Position numbers and translations under genes: made by a program. From Phycisphaeraceae bacterium (lineage in GTDB: Bacteria > Planctomycetota > Phycisphaerae > Phycisphaerales > UBA1924): DNA of 64,000 nucleotides. The DNA lies in contig JAHBXE010000005.1 in assembly GCA_019636625.1 (NCBI GenBank), forward strand, positions 1 through 64,000, in the 5' to 3' direction. The notes under the pieces are model-generated. The model worked only from the letters and a program-made list of their open reading frames with translations. It had not been told where the DNA came from and did not search any database. Below are positions 8,499-17,169 of this stretch, one piece after another; position 1 is the first letter of the stretch; each line of letters begins with the position of its first letter.

Positions 8499-9008
8499 TC
8501 ACTTCAACTCGAAGCCCCCCGCTGCCTTGGTGCCGGTCGCGTCCTCGATCTCCACCCAGATGCGGCTCTCGGATGGAAGCGGGTTGGGGATCTCCGCGTG
8601 CGTGTGCCATTGGGTCGGAGACTTGGGGTCCTCGATGTCGGCCTTGGCCTTGACGCTCCCCGCGGCGTCCTGGGTGCCGACCCAGAAGCGGACGGCGGCG
8701 GTCTTGGCGGCACCCGTGGGGGTGACGACGGCGTCGATCGCGATGTCCTTGCCCGGCACGATGGCGCCTTCATCACGCGTGAGCACGACCCGGAAGGAAC
8801 CGATGGTTTGCTCGCCCAAGGGGATGGCGACACCGCCGTGGGAGTGGCCGCCCGCGTGTGTTTCTCCCGGGGCGTGCCGGTGGGCGGGTGTGCCCGTCGA
8901 GCCGGTCGTCGCCGGCGCGGGAGCCTTGGAATCGCAGCCCGCCACGTGCATCAGCACAAAAGTCGCGACGCTGCAAACGCATGCCTTGGTCAGGTCTTTC
9001 GTGATCAT
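8499..9008 (-). CDS. His-rich lipoprotein at the end of the metal-efflux operon
   Basis: A 169-residue predicted lipoprotein (lipobox VAGC, Cys25). After a low-complexity linker it has a His-rich stretch (about residues 42-60, with the clusters HRH, ETHAGG and HSHGG) that could bind Cu, Zn or Ni. The rest looks like an all-beta domain of about 100 residues with a second short His motif, QWHTHAEIP. Its start overlaps the RND pump stop by four bases, so it is cotranscribed with it. A periplasmic metal chaperone or sensor handing metal to the pump, analogous to CusF but unrelated in sequence, is my inference. I do not recognise the family. Confidence 0.8.
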   Translation of the reverse strand: MITKDLTKACVCSVATFVLMHVAGCDSKAPAPATTGSTGTPAHRHAPGETHAGGHSHGGVAIPLGEQTIGSFRVVLTRDEGAIVPGKDIAIDAVVTPTGAAKTAAVRFWVGTQDAAGSVKAKADIEDPKSPTQWHTHAEIPNPLPSESRIWVEIEDATGTKAAGGFELK

Positions 9009-12000
9009 GAAGATCCTCCATCAGCGGCGGGACGGTTGTCCTGCCTCAGGGACTCGTCACTCGCGGCGGCCGGACCGCCCGGGCCGCGGGTGCGTTCGTA
9101 CTTCACACCGTGCACCAGGGCGTAGCCCGCGGGCACGATGAACAGGTTCAACACGGTCGAGGTCAACAGGCCGCCGAGGACAACAGTGGCCAGGGGCGCG
9201 AGGAGTTCGCTCCCCGGCTTGCCCCTCGCCAGGGCGAGCGGCAGGAGGCCGAGCGCGGCGGTGAGGGCCGTCATCAAGATGGGGACGAGCCGCTCCATCG
9301 ATCCCTGCACGATCGCGTCTTTGACTGTCCGGCCCTCGCGGCGTTGCAGGTGGTCGTAGTGGTTGACGAGCAGGATGCCGTTTCGGACGGCGATCCCGAA
9401 GAGGGTGATGAAGCCCACCATGCTCGCGATGGAGATGACGGGGGCGATGTACCGCGAGGACGACAGCCCGAAGAGCGCGAGGGAGTTGCCCCAGACCGAG
9501 GGGGATTCGGTGATGTAGATGGCCGCGATCCCGCCGATGAGGGCGAGGGGGAGGTTGAGCATGACAAGGGCGGCGACGCGGGCGGAGCGGGTCGAGACCT
9601 GGAGCAGCAGGAACATCATGACAAGAACGCCCGCGCCCATGATGAAGATGGTGCGGCTGGCGGATTGCTGGGCCTCGAACTGGCCGCCGTAGTGAACGGT
9701 GTACCCCGCGCGGTGCACGATCGGGTCGACTCGCTCGCGGACCTTGGCGACCATCTGGCCGAGGTTGTAGCCGTCGGCGACGTTGGTCGAGATCACGGCC
9801 TTGCGTTGGGCCTCTTCGCGTGCGATGAGGTTGCTGGTGCGCTCGGGGCCGATGTCGGCCACATCGCGCAGGCGGACGATCGCGCCGCCCACGCCGCGGA
9901 GCGGAAGGTTCATGACTTGCTCTTCGCGCTCGCGCTCATCGGCGGCGAGGCGAACGACGAGGGCCAGACGGCGAACGCCCTGGGTGACTTCGGCGACGGT
10001 CTCGCCGTTGAGCGCCTGGCCGACCTGCTCGGCGGCGGCGGCGGGAGTGAGACCGGCGGCGGCGAGGTCCTGGGGCCTGTAGCGGATGGGCAGGGAGGTG
10101 ACCATGACCTCGCGGTTGGCGGCGACATCGCGGGTTCCGGGGATGGCGCGGAGTTCGGCCTCGATCGCGGCGGCGAGGCGGCGGAGTTCGGCGAGGTCGT
10201 CGCCGTAGACGCTGATCGCGAGGGCGGCGGGCGTGCCGGAAAGGATGTGCGAGAGGCGGTGCTCGATGGGCTGGCCGACCATTGTGGTGATGCCCGGGAT
10301 CCCGCTGATGACGCGGTCGATCCCGGCGCGAATGGCGTTCTGGTCGTGGCCGGGCTTGATGGTGACCTCGATCTCGGAACTGCTCACGGGTTCGGCGTGT
10401 TCGTCGCGCTCCGCTCGCCCGGTGCGGCGGGTGACGCTGGAGACGCCGGGGATCTCGGCGAGTTGCGACTCGACGCCCTGGGCGAGGCGGTTGCTCTCGC
10501 GGAGGGAAGTGCCCGGGGGCGCCATGAGGAACACGGTGAACGTGCCTTCTTTGAACGAGGGCAGGAACAGCGTGCCGAATGTGGAGGCGAGGGCGAGGGA
10601 CGCGGCGGTAAGGACGGCGGCGCTGCCGAGAACGACGCCGCGGCGTTGAAGGCTCCACTGAAGCGTGGGCTGGTAGATCCGGCGGAGGAAGCGAACGAGC
10701 GCGCTGCCGTGGCCGGTGTCCGGGGTGTGCGACACGGGCGCTTCGTTGTTCGCTTTCATTGCGAAGGGACGGCGGAAGAGGAGGGCGCACATGGCCGGTG
10801 TGACGGTGAGCGCGATGAGGAGAGAGGCGGCGATGGAGGTGATGTAGGCGATGCCGAGGGGCTGGAAGAAGCGACCTTCGAGCCCTTGGAGGAAGAGAAG
10901 AGGCACGAAGACCATGGCGATGATCACGGTGGCGAAGACGACGGAAGAGCGGACCTCGTTGCACGCGGCGGAGAGAACGTCGGCGAATCGGCGGTGGCCG
11001 GGTGTGGGGAGCGTTGCGTTCTCACGGAGGCGACGCAGGACGTTCTCGACGTCGATGATCGCGTCGTCAACAAGTTCGCCGATGGCGACGGCGAGACCGC
11101 CAAGGGTCATCACGTTGATCGACAGGCCCCACGCCCAGAGCAGGAGCAGCGCGATGGCCAGGGAGAGGGGCAGGGCGGTGAGCGTGACGATGGTGGCGCG
11201 GGCGTTGAGGAGGAACAGGATCAGGATGATCGCGACGATGATCGATGCCTCGATGAGGACGCGGACGACGTTGCGGACGCTGCGTTCGATGAAGCGGGAG
11301 GCGCGGAAGGGGTCGCGGTTGAGCACCATCCCGGAGGGCATGGCGCGCTCGACCTGGTCCAGCACGCGGTCGATCTCATCGGTGAGGCGGAGGGTGTTGG
11401 TTCCCGGACTTTTCTGGACGCTGATGATGACGGCGGGGGCGCCGCGATCGGCGCCGGTGCCACGGGTGGGGGCCGGGCCGACCTGCACATCGGCGACCTG
11501 GCCGATGGTGATGGGGGCGCCCTCGTGGTAGGCGACCAGGGTCTGGCGGATGTCATCGACGCCGCGGACGCGCGCCATCTGGCGGACGGGGAGCTCGCGG
11601 TGCTGAACATCGGGGAGGTAGCCGGCGCTGGTCGTGCTGTGTGCGCCTTTGGCGGCGTTGATGACGTCGGCCATGGTCAGGCCGTAGAGGGCGAGGTTCT
11701 CCTGCCGGACGTTGACCTGAAACTCCGGGAGTTCGCCGCCGATGGGGACGACCTGGGCCACGCCGGGCACGGCAAGGATTTTCTGGCGCAGCTCGAACTC
11801 AGCAAATGATCGAAGGTCGAGCGGGGAGACGGCGCCGGTGGGGCTGGAGAGGGCGAGGAGCATGATCTCGCCCGTGATGCTGGTGATGGGGGTGATCTCG
11901 GGATGGACGCCCGGGGGCATGCTGGATCGGACCGTGGTGAGCCGCTCGGAGACGAGCTGCCGGGCGCGGTAGAGGTCTACCCCCCAGCCGAACTCAACCC

Positions 12001-12280
12001 ACACAATCGAGAGGCCCATGGCGGAAGCGGAGCGGACACGCCGGGTGCCCGGCAAGCCCTGCACGGCTGTTTCGAGCGGGAAGGTGACGTTGAGCTCGAC
12101 CTCATCGGCGGCCAGGCCGCCGGCCTCGGTCATGATGACAACCGTGGGCGCGTTGAGCTCGGGGAAGACATCCACCGGCATGTCGCGCACCTTGAGCCCG
12201 GCGAGGACGAGCAGGATCCCCGCCGCGACGACCACGAGCGAGGAGCGGGCGATGGAGAAGTCGATGAGCCTGGAGAGCAT
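9005..12280 (-). CDS. Heavy-metal RND efflux pump (CusA/CzcA type)
   Basis: A 1091-residue inner-membrane resistance-nodulation-division permease with the usual duplicated arrangement of twelve helices and two large periplasmic loops. The fourth-helix motif GELVDDAIIDVEN, with adjacent acidic residues Asp405 and Asp406, matches the proton-relay position of the heavy-metal (HME) branch rather than the drug-efflux branch. It should export a metal cation from the periplasm or cytoplasm through the adaptor and outer-membrane factor encoded just upstream. Cu(I)/Ag(I) versus Zn/Co/Cd cannot be decided from the motif alone. It lies three bases after the adaptor gene. Confidence 0.93.
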   Translation of the reverse strand: MLSRLIDFSIARSSLVVVAAGILLVLAGLKVRDMPVDVFPELNAPTVVIMTEAGGLAADEVELNVTFPLETAVQGLPGTRRVRSASAMGLSIVWVEFGWGVDLYRARQLVSERLTTVRSSMPPGVHPEITPITSITGEIMLLALSSPTGAVSPLDLRSFAEFELRQKILAVPGVAQVVPIGGELPEFQVNVRQENLALYGLTMADVINAAKGAHSTTSAGYLPDVQHRELPVRQMARVRGVDDIRQTLVAYHEGAPITIGQVADVQVGPAPTRGTGADRGAPAVIISVQKSPGTNTLRLTDEIDRVLDQVERAMPSGMVLNRDPFRASRFIERSVRNVVRVLIEASIIVAIILILFLLNARATIVTLTALPLSLAIALLLLWAWGLSINVMTLGGLAVAIGELVDDAIIDVENVLRRLRENATLPTPGHRRFADVLSAACNEVRSSVVFATVIIAMVFVPLLFLQGLEGRFFQPLGIAYITSIAASLLIALTVTPAMCALLFRRPFAMKANNEAPVSHTPDTGHGSALVRFLRRIYQPTLQWSLQRRGVVLGSAAVLTAASLALASTFGTLFLPSFKEGTFTVFLMAPPGTSLRESNRLAQGVESQLAEIPGVSSVTRRTGRAERDEHAEPVSSSEIEVTIKPGHDQNAIRAGIDRVISGIPGITTMVGQPIEHRLSHILSGTPAALAISVYGDDLAELRRLAAAIEAELRAIPGTRDVAANREVMVTSLPIRYRPQDLAAAGLTPAAAAEQVGQALNGETVAEVTQGVRRLALVVRLAADEREREEQVMNLPLRGVGGAIVRLRDVADIGPERTSNLIAREEAQRKAVISTNVADGYNLGQMVAKVRERVDPIVHRAGYTVHYGGQFEAQQSASRTIFIMGAGVLVMMFLLLQVSTRSARVAALVMLNLPLALIGGIAAIYITESPSVWGNSLALFGLSSSRYIAPVISIASMVGFITLFGIAVRNGILLVNHYDHLQRREGRTVKDAIVQGSMERLVPILMTALTAALGLLPLALARGKPGSELLAPLATVVLGGLLTSTVLNLFIVPAGYALVHGVKYERTRGPGGPAAASDESLRQDNRPAADGGSS

Positions 12281-12283
12281 GAC

Positions 12284-13615
12284 TCAGTGGTCTCCTTCGT
12301 GGTAGGTGCCGTCGGGGTGGAAGTGGCCGCCTCGCGGGGAGGAGGCGCTGGAGGCGAGCATGAGCTGGTAGTTGCCGCCGAGGACGACCTCATCGCCTTC
12401 CTTGACGCCGCTGGCGATGACGACCCATCGACCGTCGGACACGCCCAGATCAGCTTCCAGGCGGATGACTTGGTCGGGGTTGGCGGGGTCGCGTCGGAAG
12501 ATGACAGGGGTCAGGCCGTCGTGCACGATGGCGGAGAGGGGGATGGCGAGGTCGGTGGCCTGGCCGCGGGTGACCTCGGCATGGGCCCAGACGCCGGCCT
12601 TGGCCCAGGGGGGGACGGCGGAGGGTTGCACGATGAGATCGACCGTTCGGGCATCCGGGTCTGCGGAGAGCGCGATTCTCAGTTCGCCGGTCACGCCTTG
12701 AAGCGAGTTGGCGGCGCCCTGCGGCGGGACGATCGTGGCGGGCTGGCCTGCAGCGATCGAGGCAAGATCGGATTGCAGCGCGCGGGCGCGGAAGCGGAGT
12801 CGCTCGGGTTGGACAAGGGTGAGGATGTGGCCGCCATCGGGCACGAGCGCCCCCGGCGTGGAGGCGATGAACTCAACGACGCCGGGCGCGGCGGCGCACA
12901 CGGTCAACACGCCGGATTGACCGTCCGCGTTCGATGTCGGCTCGCACGCGGCGGAACGGAGGAGGGCCTCCCGCCTGGCTCGGAGCGCCCGCAGCTCGGC
13001 TTCGGCTTGCTTCTGGGTGGCGAGGAGCTCGGCGTCCTTTTCCATGACGTCGGCCAGTTCGGCCTCGGTCGCGTTGAGCGTTGCCCTTGCCTCGGTCAGC
13101 GCTGCGGCGCTCCCGCCCCCGGCCTGCCGGAGCGCCTCGAGTTCTCGCAACCGCTCACGCCAGATCTGGACCTTGGCGGCGAGACCGGCCTCGTGGCGGC
13201 GGTGGGCTTCGCGCAAGGGGCTCATGGAATCGACGCGGGCCTGGATCGAGGCAATCTGTTCGTGCAGTTCACGCCACGGCGCGGCGTCGAGATGGAACAA
13301 GGGTGTGCCGGCGGTGACGAACTGGAACTGATCAACGAGGATGTCGACCCGCCCGGCCAACGGCGTTCGGTACTCGCGCCGGGCGGTGGGTTCGTACTCA
13401 AACCGACCCGGAAAGCGGAGCGTCTGGGCGACGTTGCGACGTTCGACCCGGGCAAAGGTCATGTTGAGGTTGCGGCGAACAGAAAGAGGAATGTCGATCC
13501 GGTTGGTGGGCGGGGGCGTCTCCGCGGCCGGACCGGGCGACGGCGGCGCGGACGGCCGGCATGAAGCCATGAGCACGAGAGAGGCGAGGATCGCGGCGCG
13601 AGCGGGTGAGGTCAT
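12284..13615 (-). CDS. RND periplasmic adaptor (CusB-like), lipoprotein
   Basis: A 443-residue membrane fusion protein. A lipobox at MASC (Cys19) anchors it to the inner membrane. The order is typical: beta-barrel start and lipoyl half (about residues 60-110, with TPLAGRVD), a long alpha-helical hairpin with heptads (about 120-215), the second lipoyl half, and a C-terminal beta-barrel and membrane-proximal domain (about 250-425). It bridges the RND pump and the outer-membrane factor. The extreme C-terminus is His-containing (GGHFHPDGTYHEGDH), a possible metal-binding tail. The start codon overlaps the upstream gene's stop by four bases. Confidence 0.92.
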   Translation of the reverse strand: MTSPARAAILASLVLMASCRPSAPPSPGPAAETPPPTNRIDIPLSVRRNLNMTFARVERRNVAQTLRFPGRFEYEPTARREYRTPLAGRVDILVDQFQFVTAGTPLFHLDAAPWRELHEQIASIQARVDSMSPLREAHRRHEAGLAAKVQIWRERLRELEALRQAGGGSAAALTEARATLNATEAELADVMEKDAELLATQKQAEAELRALRARREALLRSAACEPTSNADGQSGVLTVCAAAPGVVEFIASTPGALVPDGGHILTLVQPERLRFRARALQSDLASIAAGQPATIVPPQGAANSLQGVTGELRIALSADPDARTVDLIVQPSAVPPWAKAGVWAHAEVTRGQATDLAIPLSAIVHDGLTPVIFRRDPANPDQVIRLEADLGVSDGRWVVIASGVKEGDEVVLGGNYQLMLASSASSPRGGHFHPDGTYHEGDH

Positions 13616-14958
13616 GGTTCGTTCTCCGGGCCGAGGACTTCGAGCAGGCGTGTCGTGGCAAGGGCTTCATCCCGGGCCGCTTCGATCAGGTTGAGGCGTG
13701 CATCGAGGCGGCGGGTCAGGGCTTCCATCAGCATGAAGACCTGGATCTCGCCGAGTTCCGCGAGTCGGCGCACGTCGGCGAACTGGGCGTCGACCATGGG
13801 GGCAACTTCTTCTTCGAGAATGCGGCGGCGCTCGCGGGCGGCCGCGATGGCGGCGCGTGCCGCGGCGGCTTCGACCAGGGCGGACTCGATCGCGGCATCA
13901 ACTTCCAGGCTCGCGAGGTCGCGGGCGGCCTGGGCCCGGGCGATCGCGGCACGGTTGGCGTTGAGGATGGGAATCGGGAGTGAGAAGCCGAGTCGGAACT
14001 CGTCGATGCCTTCTTCGCGCCCGAGTCCGGGTCCGATCTCGAGATCCGGGTACTGCCGCCGGGCCTCGACGGCCAGATCGCGCTCGGCGACCTCGTACCG
14101 GGCGCGGGCAACGGCGACCGCCGGATTTCGAGCCTGGATGATGGGGGCCGGATCGGCCGGTTCGGTGACCCGGGCGGGGCTGTCGGGCACAAACGTGATG
14201 GGCGCCACGGGAGAAAGGCCCATCAGTTGGCGGAGGGCGGCGGCGGCCTGTTCCCGTTGGGCACTGAGCGCGGCGAGGGCGGCCAGGCGGCTGGAACGTT
14301 CGATGCGAAAGAGACGGGCCTCGTTGCGGGACATCTCCCCGACTCGCTCCATGGCGGCCACCGTGTCAATCACGGCGTCGAGCTGGGAAGTGAAGTCCAT
14401 CGTGGCCTGGTGCTGAAGTTCGGCGGTCGTCCAGGCCGACCAGGCGCGTCGGAGTTCCATCCGCGTGGTCCATTCCTGGCCGGCGATTCGGAGAAGTTCG
14501 GCCGCATGCTCGGCCTGCGCGGCGGCCCTTTCTGCGCGAAGGCGCCCGCTGAGCGGGAGCGTGAACGCGAGAGAGCCGCCGAGTTTCCACGGGTGGTCCA
14601 CACTTTGGAGCAGGCGGGCGACGTCGACGTTCAGCGCGGGATCGGACCAGCGCCCGGCGTTGTCGGCAAGGGCGCGAGTGACACCGGCTCTGGCTCGGGC
14701 CAGCCGAAGCTCGACGTTGAACACAAGGGCGACGGCCTCGGCTTCGGCGAGGCTGACCCCATCGGTCAGGTCAAACGTGGCGTGTTCCGGATTCTCACGC
14801 AGGCGTGCGCCCAGCGCTGTGATGTCCTCCCCATCCACGGTTCTCGACAGGAACACGGCGGTATGGCCGGTCGTGTCCAATGGCCGGGGCTTGTAGTGGT
14901 AGCAGCCGACCAAGAGCAGCGGCACGATGGCCGCGGCGGGGAGCAAGCATGATCTCAT
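13612..14958 (-). CDS. TolC-like outer-membrane efflux lipoprotein (CusC type)
   Basis: A 448-residue outer-membrane factor. The ATG at 14958 is preferred over the longer frame because it opens a lipoprotein signal ending LLLVGC (Cys19). The body is dominated by long amphipathic helices rich in Ala, Arg and Glu, organised as two related halves (about residues 70-220 and 250-440), which is the TolC pattern. It forms the exit channel for the RND pump. It lies 98 bp after the small Cys/His-rich gene and overlaps the adaptor start by four bases, so the three pump genes are one transcription unit. Confidence 0.9.
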   Translation of the reverse strand: MRSCLLPAAAIVPLLLVGCYHYKPRPLDTTGHTAVFLSRTVDGEDITALGARLRENPEHATFDLTDGVSLAEAEAVALVFNVELRLARARAGVTRALADNAGRWSDPALNVDVARLLQSVDHPWKLGGSLAFTLPLSGRLRAERAAAQAEHAAELLRIAGQEWTTRMELRRAWSAWTTAELQHQATMDFTSQLDAVIDTVAAMERVGEMSRNEARLFRIERSSRLAALAALSAQREQAAAALRQLMGLSPVAPITFVPDSPARVTEPADPAPIIQARNPAVAVARARYEVAERDLAVEARRQYPDLEIGPGLGREEGIDEFRLGFSLPIPILNANRAAIARAQAARDLASLEVDAAIESALVEAAAARAAIAAARERRRILEEEVAPMVDAQFADVRRLAELGEIQVFMLMEALTRRLDARLNLIEAARDEALATTRLLEVLGPENEP

Positions 14959-15056
14959 GGCAAGTGGTCCGTGGCGCCGAGGTACGCGCCGTGCCTGATC
15001 AACGGGATACCAGCGCCGGAATGGCACTCCGGCGCACAACGGGGTACCCGTATGGG

Positions 15057-15488
15057 CTAGACGATCAGGCGCGTGGAACGAAGTGCAGCCAAGCGGCCAC
15101 CCGGATCATGCACTGGATCCGGCGGGGAAAGGCTCGATGGGCGCGGGACCTGAACAGTCCAGCGCGATTCGAGCAAGGCGACCGCGGACGGCAAGGATGA
15201 ATCAGCGGAGCGCTCGCCGCGTTGCGGATCGCTGGGGATCGGGATGTGGAGGCAGCAGCCGGTGTCGCAGGGCACGCTGGTGGGCAGGGCCATGGGGGCC
15301 CGGTCTTCCGTGCATGGGTCCGCGTGCTGGTGGTTGCAGGCCGTGCGCGGCTGGTTGTGGTCGCATGCCGCGGCTTCGTGGCCCCTATTCAACGGGAGGC
15401 ACATCGTGCTGCCCGGTCGGATCGCGCCGAAAAGCGCCTGCACGCAGAGCAGGAGGGCAGCGACGAACTGGAACGTCGTTCCGGGCAC
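15057..15488 (-). CDS. Cys/His-rich secreted protein heading the efflux operon
   Basis: A 143-residue protein with an N-terminal signal (about residues 1-27) and a mature part dense in Cys and His: CDHN, CNHQH, DPCTED and CDTGCCLHIPIP. Such spacing suggests metal binding, possibly as a periplasmic sponge or sensor. The GTG start at 15488 is supported by AAGGA seven bases upstream (minus strand; 15496-15500 on the plus strand). A possible promoter with TTGACC and GATACA boxes 17 bp apart lies at 15527-15555. I do not recognise the family. The codons and the ribosome site argue that it is real, and its place first in the operon suggests it serves metal homeostasis. Confidence 0.68.
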   Translation of the reverse strand: MPGTTFQFVAALLLCVQALFGAIRPGSTMCLPLNRGHEAAACDHNQPRTACNHQHADPCTEDRAPMALPTSVPCDTGCCLHIPIPSDPQRGERSADSSLPSAVALLESRWTVQVPRPSSLSPPDPVHDPGGRLAALRSTRLIV

Positions 15489-15526
15489 GGGTGGGTCCTT
15501 CGCTCTGAAGTGTACAGCGCTCGGGA

Positions 15527-15555
15527 TGTATCGGCCTATCCGGTGTGGCGGTCAA
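15527..15555 (-). promoter_or_regulatory. Candidate promoter of the metal-efflux operon
   Basis: On the minus strand TTGACC (15550-15555) and GATACA (15527-15532) are separated by 17 bp, a sigma70-like arrangement with a good -35 and a weak -10. The palindrome TGTACA lies just downstream (15511-15516), near the expected transcription start, and could be part of an operator for a metal-responsive repressor. The assignment is based on motif match only. Confidence 0.35.
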
Positions 15556-15584
15556 GAGGCTCGGCGGCGTGGGCTCGCGGAGAG

Positions 15585-16322
15585 TTACACCGGGGGCCAG
15601 GCTTCTTTGCCGGCCCCGGCGGCGGAATCCGGCGAGTCCACATCACTGATATCCAGAACCACCGGACGCAAATACCCGGCGGTGGCCAGGGCGATGCCAT
15701 ACGCCATGGCGTCGAGCTTTCCGCTGCCCACCGCGACGCGGCGGGAGCCGTTGGCATCGCTCAACCTGGCACAGGCGAGGGACGCACCGGCCCGGGAGAC
15801 AAGTCCCGCCGGATCGTCGCCCCGGAGAAGGGACGCGGCCGGGTCTACACCGATGCCGACCACGATTGGCTCCCCCACTGCTTCTGTCGCGTTGAAGTCG
15901 GCGATGGTGACGCCGTGCCGGCTGCCCGCCGCGGCGAGGTGGTCTCGCCACGGACCCGGTTCTTTGGGGAGGCGGATGCAGACGGTGGCGGAGGGCCCGA
16001 CGGCCCGGAGATCGGCGGTGAAGAGGATCGCCGCTTCTGCCGCATCGAAGGCTCGCTGCTGCGTGTCGGGGCGGGCGAAGTGCTCCGGCGGAATCCAGAG
16101 GTCCAGGCCGCTGAGGCGGAGTTCGAGCCTTCGGAGGAGGGAAAGGATGCCGCGGCGAGAGGAACCGTCCAGTTCGCGCGGCCGGAGGCCGGGCATGGAG
16201 GCGTCGAGGTGGATGGCGCGGAACCCACGGGCCGCCACCCACTCGATCGCGGCGCGGGGCGAATCCCAGGTTGTGCGTTCGACGCCGGCGAGGGAGAGGC
16301 TCAGTACCGCCCACGGTTGCAT
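15585..16322 (-). CDS. TIM-barrel protein of the sugar isomerase/AP-endonuclease type
   Basis: A 245-residue protein with alternating beta-alpha segments (for example GFRAIHLDAS, HGVTIADFN and LRPVVLDISDV) consistent with a xylose isomerase-like TIM barrel. The C-terminal stretch ending GSGKLDAMAYGIALATAGY is also typical of such barrels. Expected metal-binding Glu/His residues are poorly preserved, so enzymatic activity is uncertain. The ATG at 16322 is chosen over an upstream in-frame ATG (16439) that would overlap the divergent endonuclease III gene. It shares a 43-bp divergent gap with that gene. The substrate cannot be named. Confidence 0.65.
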   Translation of the reverse strand: MQPWAVLSLSLAGVERTTWDSPRAAIEWVAARGFRAIHLDASMPGLRPRELDGSSRRGILSLLRRLELRLSGLDLWIPPEHFARPDTQQRAFDAAEAAILFTADLRAVGPSATVCIRLPKEPGPWRDHLAAAGSRHGVTIADFNATEAVGEPIVVGIGVDPAASLLRGDDPAGLVSRAGASLACARLSDANGSRRVAVGSGKLDAMAYGIALATAGYLRPVVLDISDVDSPDSAAGAGKEAWPPV

Positions 16323-16365
16323 AGGGAGTTGTAGCCCCCGCGCCAGGTTCTTGCCAGCGGGTACG

Positions 16366-17169
16366 ATGGGCGGCGTGGCTCCTCGCACACGGTCAAAGCG
16401 ATCAAACACGAGCACCGGACTCGGAGCGGAACCGGGCAAAGCGGAGAGGGCGCGGGCGCTGCGGCTGCTGGCGGCGCTGGACCGCGCGTATCCCGATGCG
16501 CACTGCGAGTTGAACTACTCCTCGCCGCACGAGCTGCTGATCGCGACGATTCTGTCGGCCCAGACGACGGATGTGAACGTGAACAAGGCGACGCCGGCGC
16601 TGTTCGCCCGCTTTCCGACGCCGGCGGACTACGCGAGGGCGACGCCCGCGGAGATCGAGCCGTATGTCCGGTCGCTCGGGTTTTTCCGCAACAAGGCGAG
16701 GGCCGTGCACGAGTCGATGCAGGCGATCGTGGAGCGGCACGGGGGCGAGGTGCCGCGGACGATGGAGGAGTTGCTGCGGCTGCGGGGCGTGGCGCGAAAG
16801 ACGGCGAACGTGGTTCTGGGGAATGCGTTCGGGGTGAATGAGGGCGTGGTTGTGGACACGCACGTGGAGCGGCTGTCAAGGCGGATGGGGCTTGCCGGGC
16901 CGAAGGATTCGGTGGCGGCGATCGAGCGCCGACTGATGGTGCTGTTCCCACGGGCGCGGTGGTGCGACCTGTCGCACCTGCTGATTTTCCACGGGCGGCG
17001 GGCGTGCAAGGCGCGGGGCGCGACGTGCGAGCACCCCATCTGCGCGGAGTTCGGCGTGGCGTGCGAGAATCGCTCGCCGGCGAAGGTGGAAGCACGCCGT
17101 GGGCAGAAGAGCGCCCGGGCGGCGAGCGGCGCGAAGAAGCCGGGCAAGACCCGGCGTGGCGCTACTTGA
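16366..17169 (+). CDS. nth: Endonuclease III, DNA glycosylase/AP lyase
   Basis: A 267-residue base-excision repair enzyme that removes oxidised pyrimidines and cleaves the abasic site. The helix-hairpin-helix LRGVARKTANVV carries the catalytic Lys, and VVDTHVERL carries the catalytic Asp. The C-terminal Fe-S loop is present but has unusual spacing: Cys-x6-Cys-x4-Cys-x6-Cys instead of the usual x6, x2, x5. After the cluster there is a basic tail of about 35 residues rich in Lys, Arg and Ala. The longer in-frame extension upstream runs antisense through the TIM-barrel gene and is not credible; the ATG at 16366 gives a normal N-terminus. Confidence 0.93.
   Translation: MGGVAPRTRSKRSNTSTGLGAEPGKAERARALRLLAALDRAYPDAHCELNYSSPHELLIATILSAQTTDVNVNKATPALFARFPTPADYARATPAEIEPYVRSLGFFRNKARAVHESMQAIVERHGGEVPRTMEELLRLRGVARKTANVVLGNAFGVNEGVVVDTHVERLSRRMGLAGPKDSVAAIERRLMVLFPRARWCDLSHLLIFHGRRACKARGATCEHPICAEFGVACENRSPAKVEARRGQKSARAASGAKKPGKTRRGAT

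Noticed and set aside
9110..11809. 899-residue open frame on the plus strand
   Set aside because: It mirrors the RND pump gene and has Asp/Gly-rich low-complexity content without any domain.
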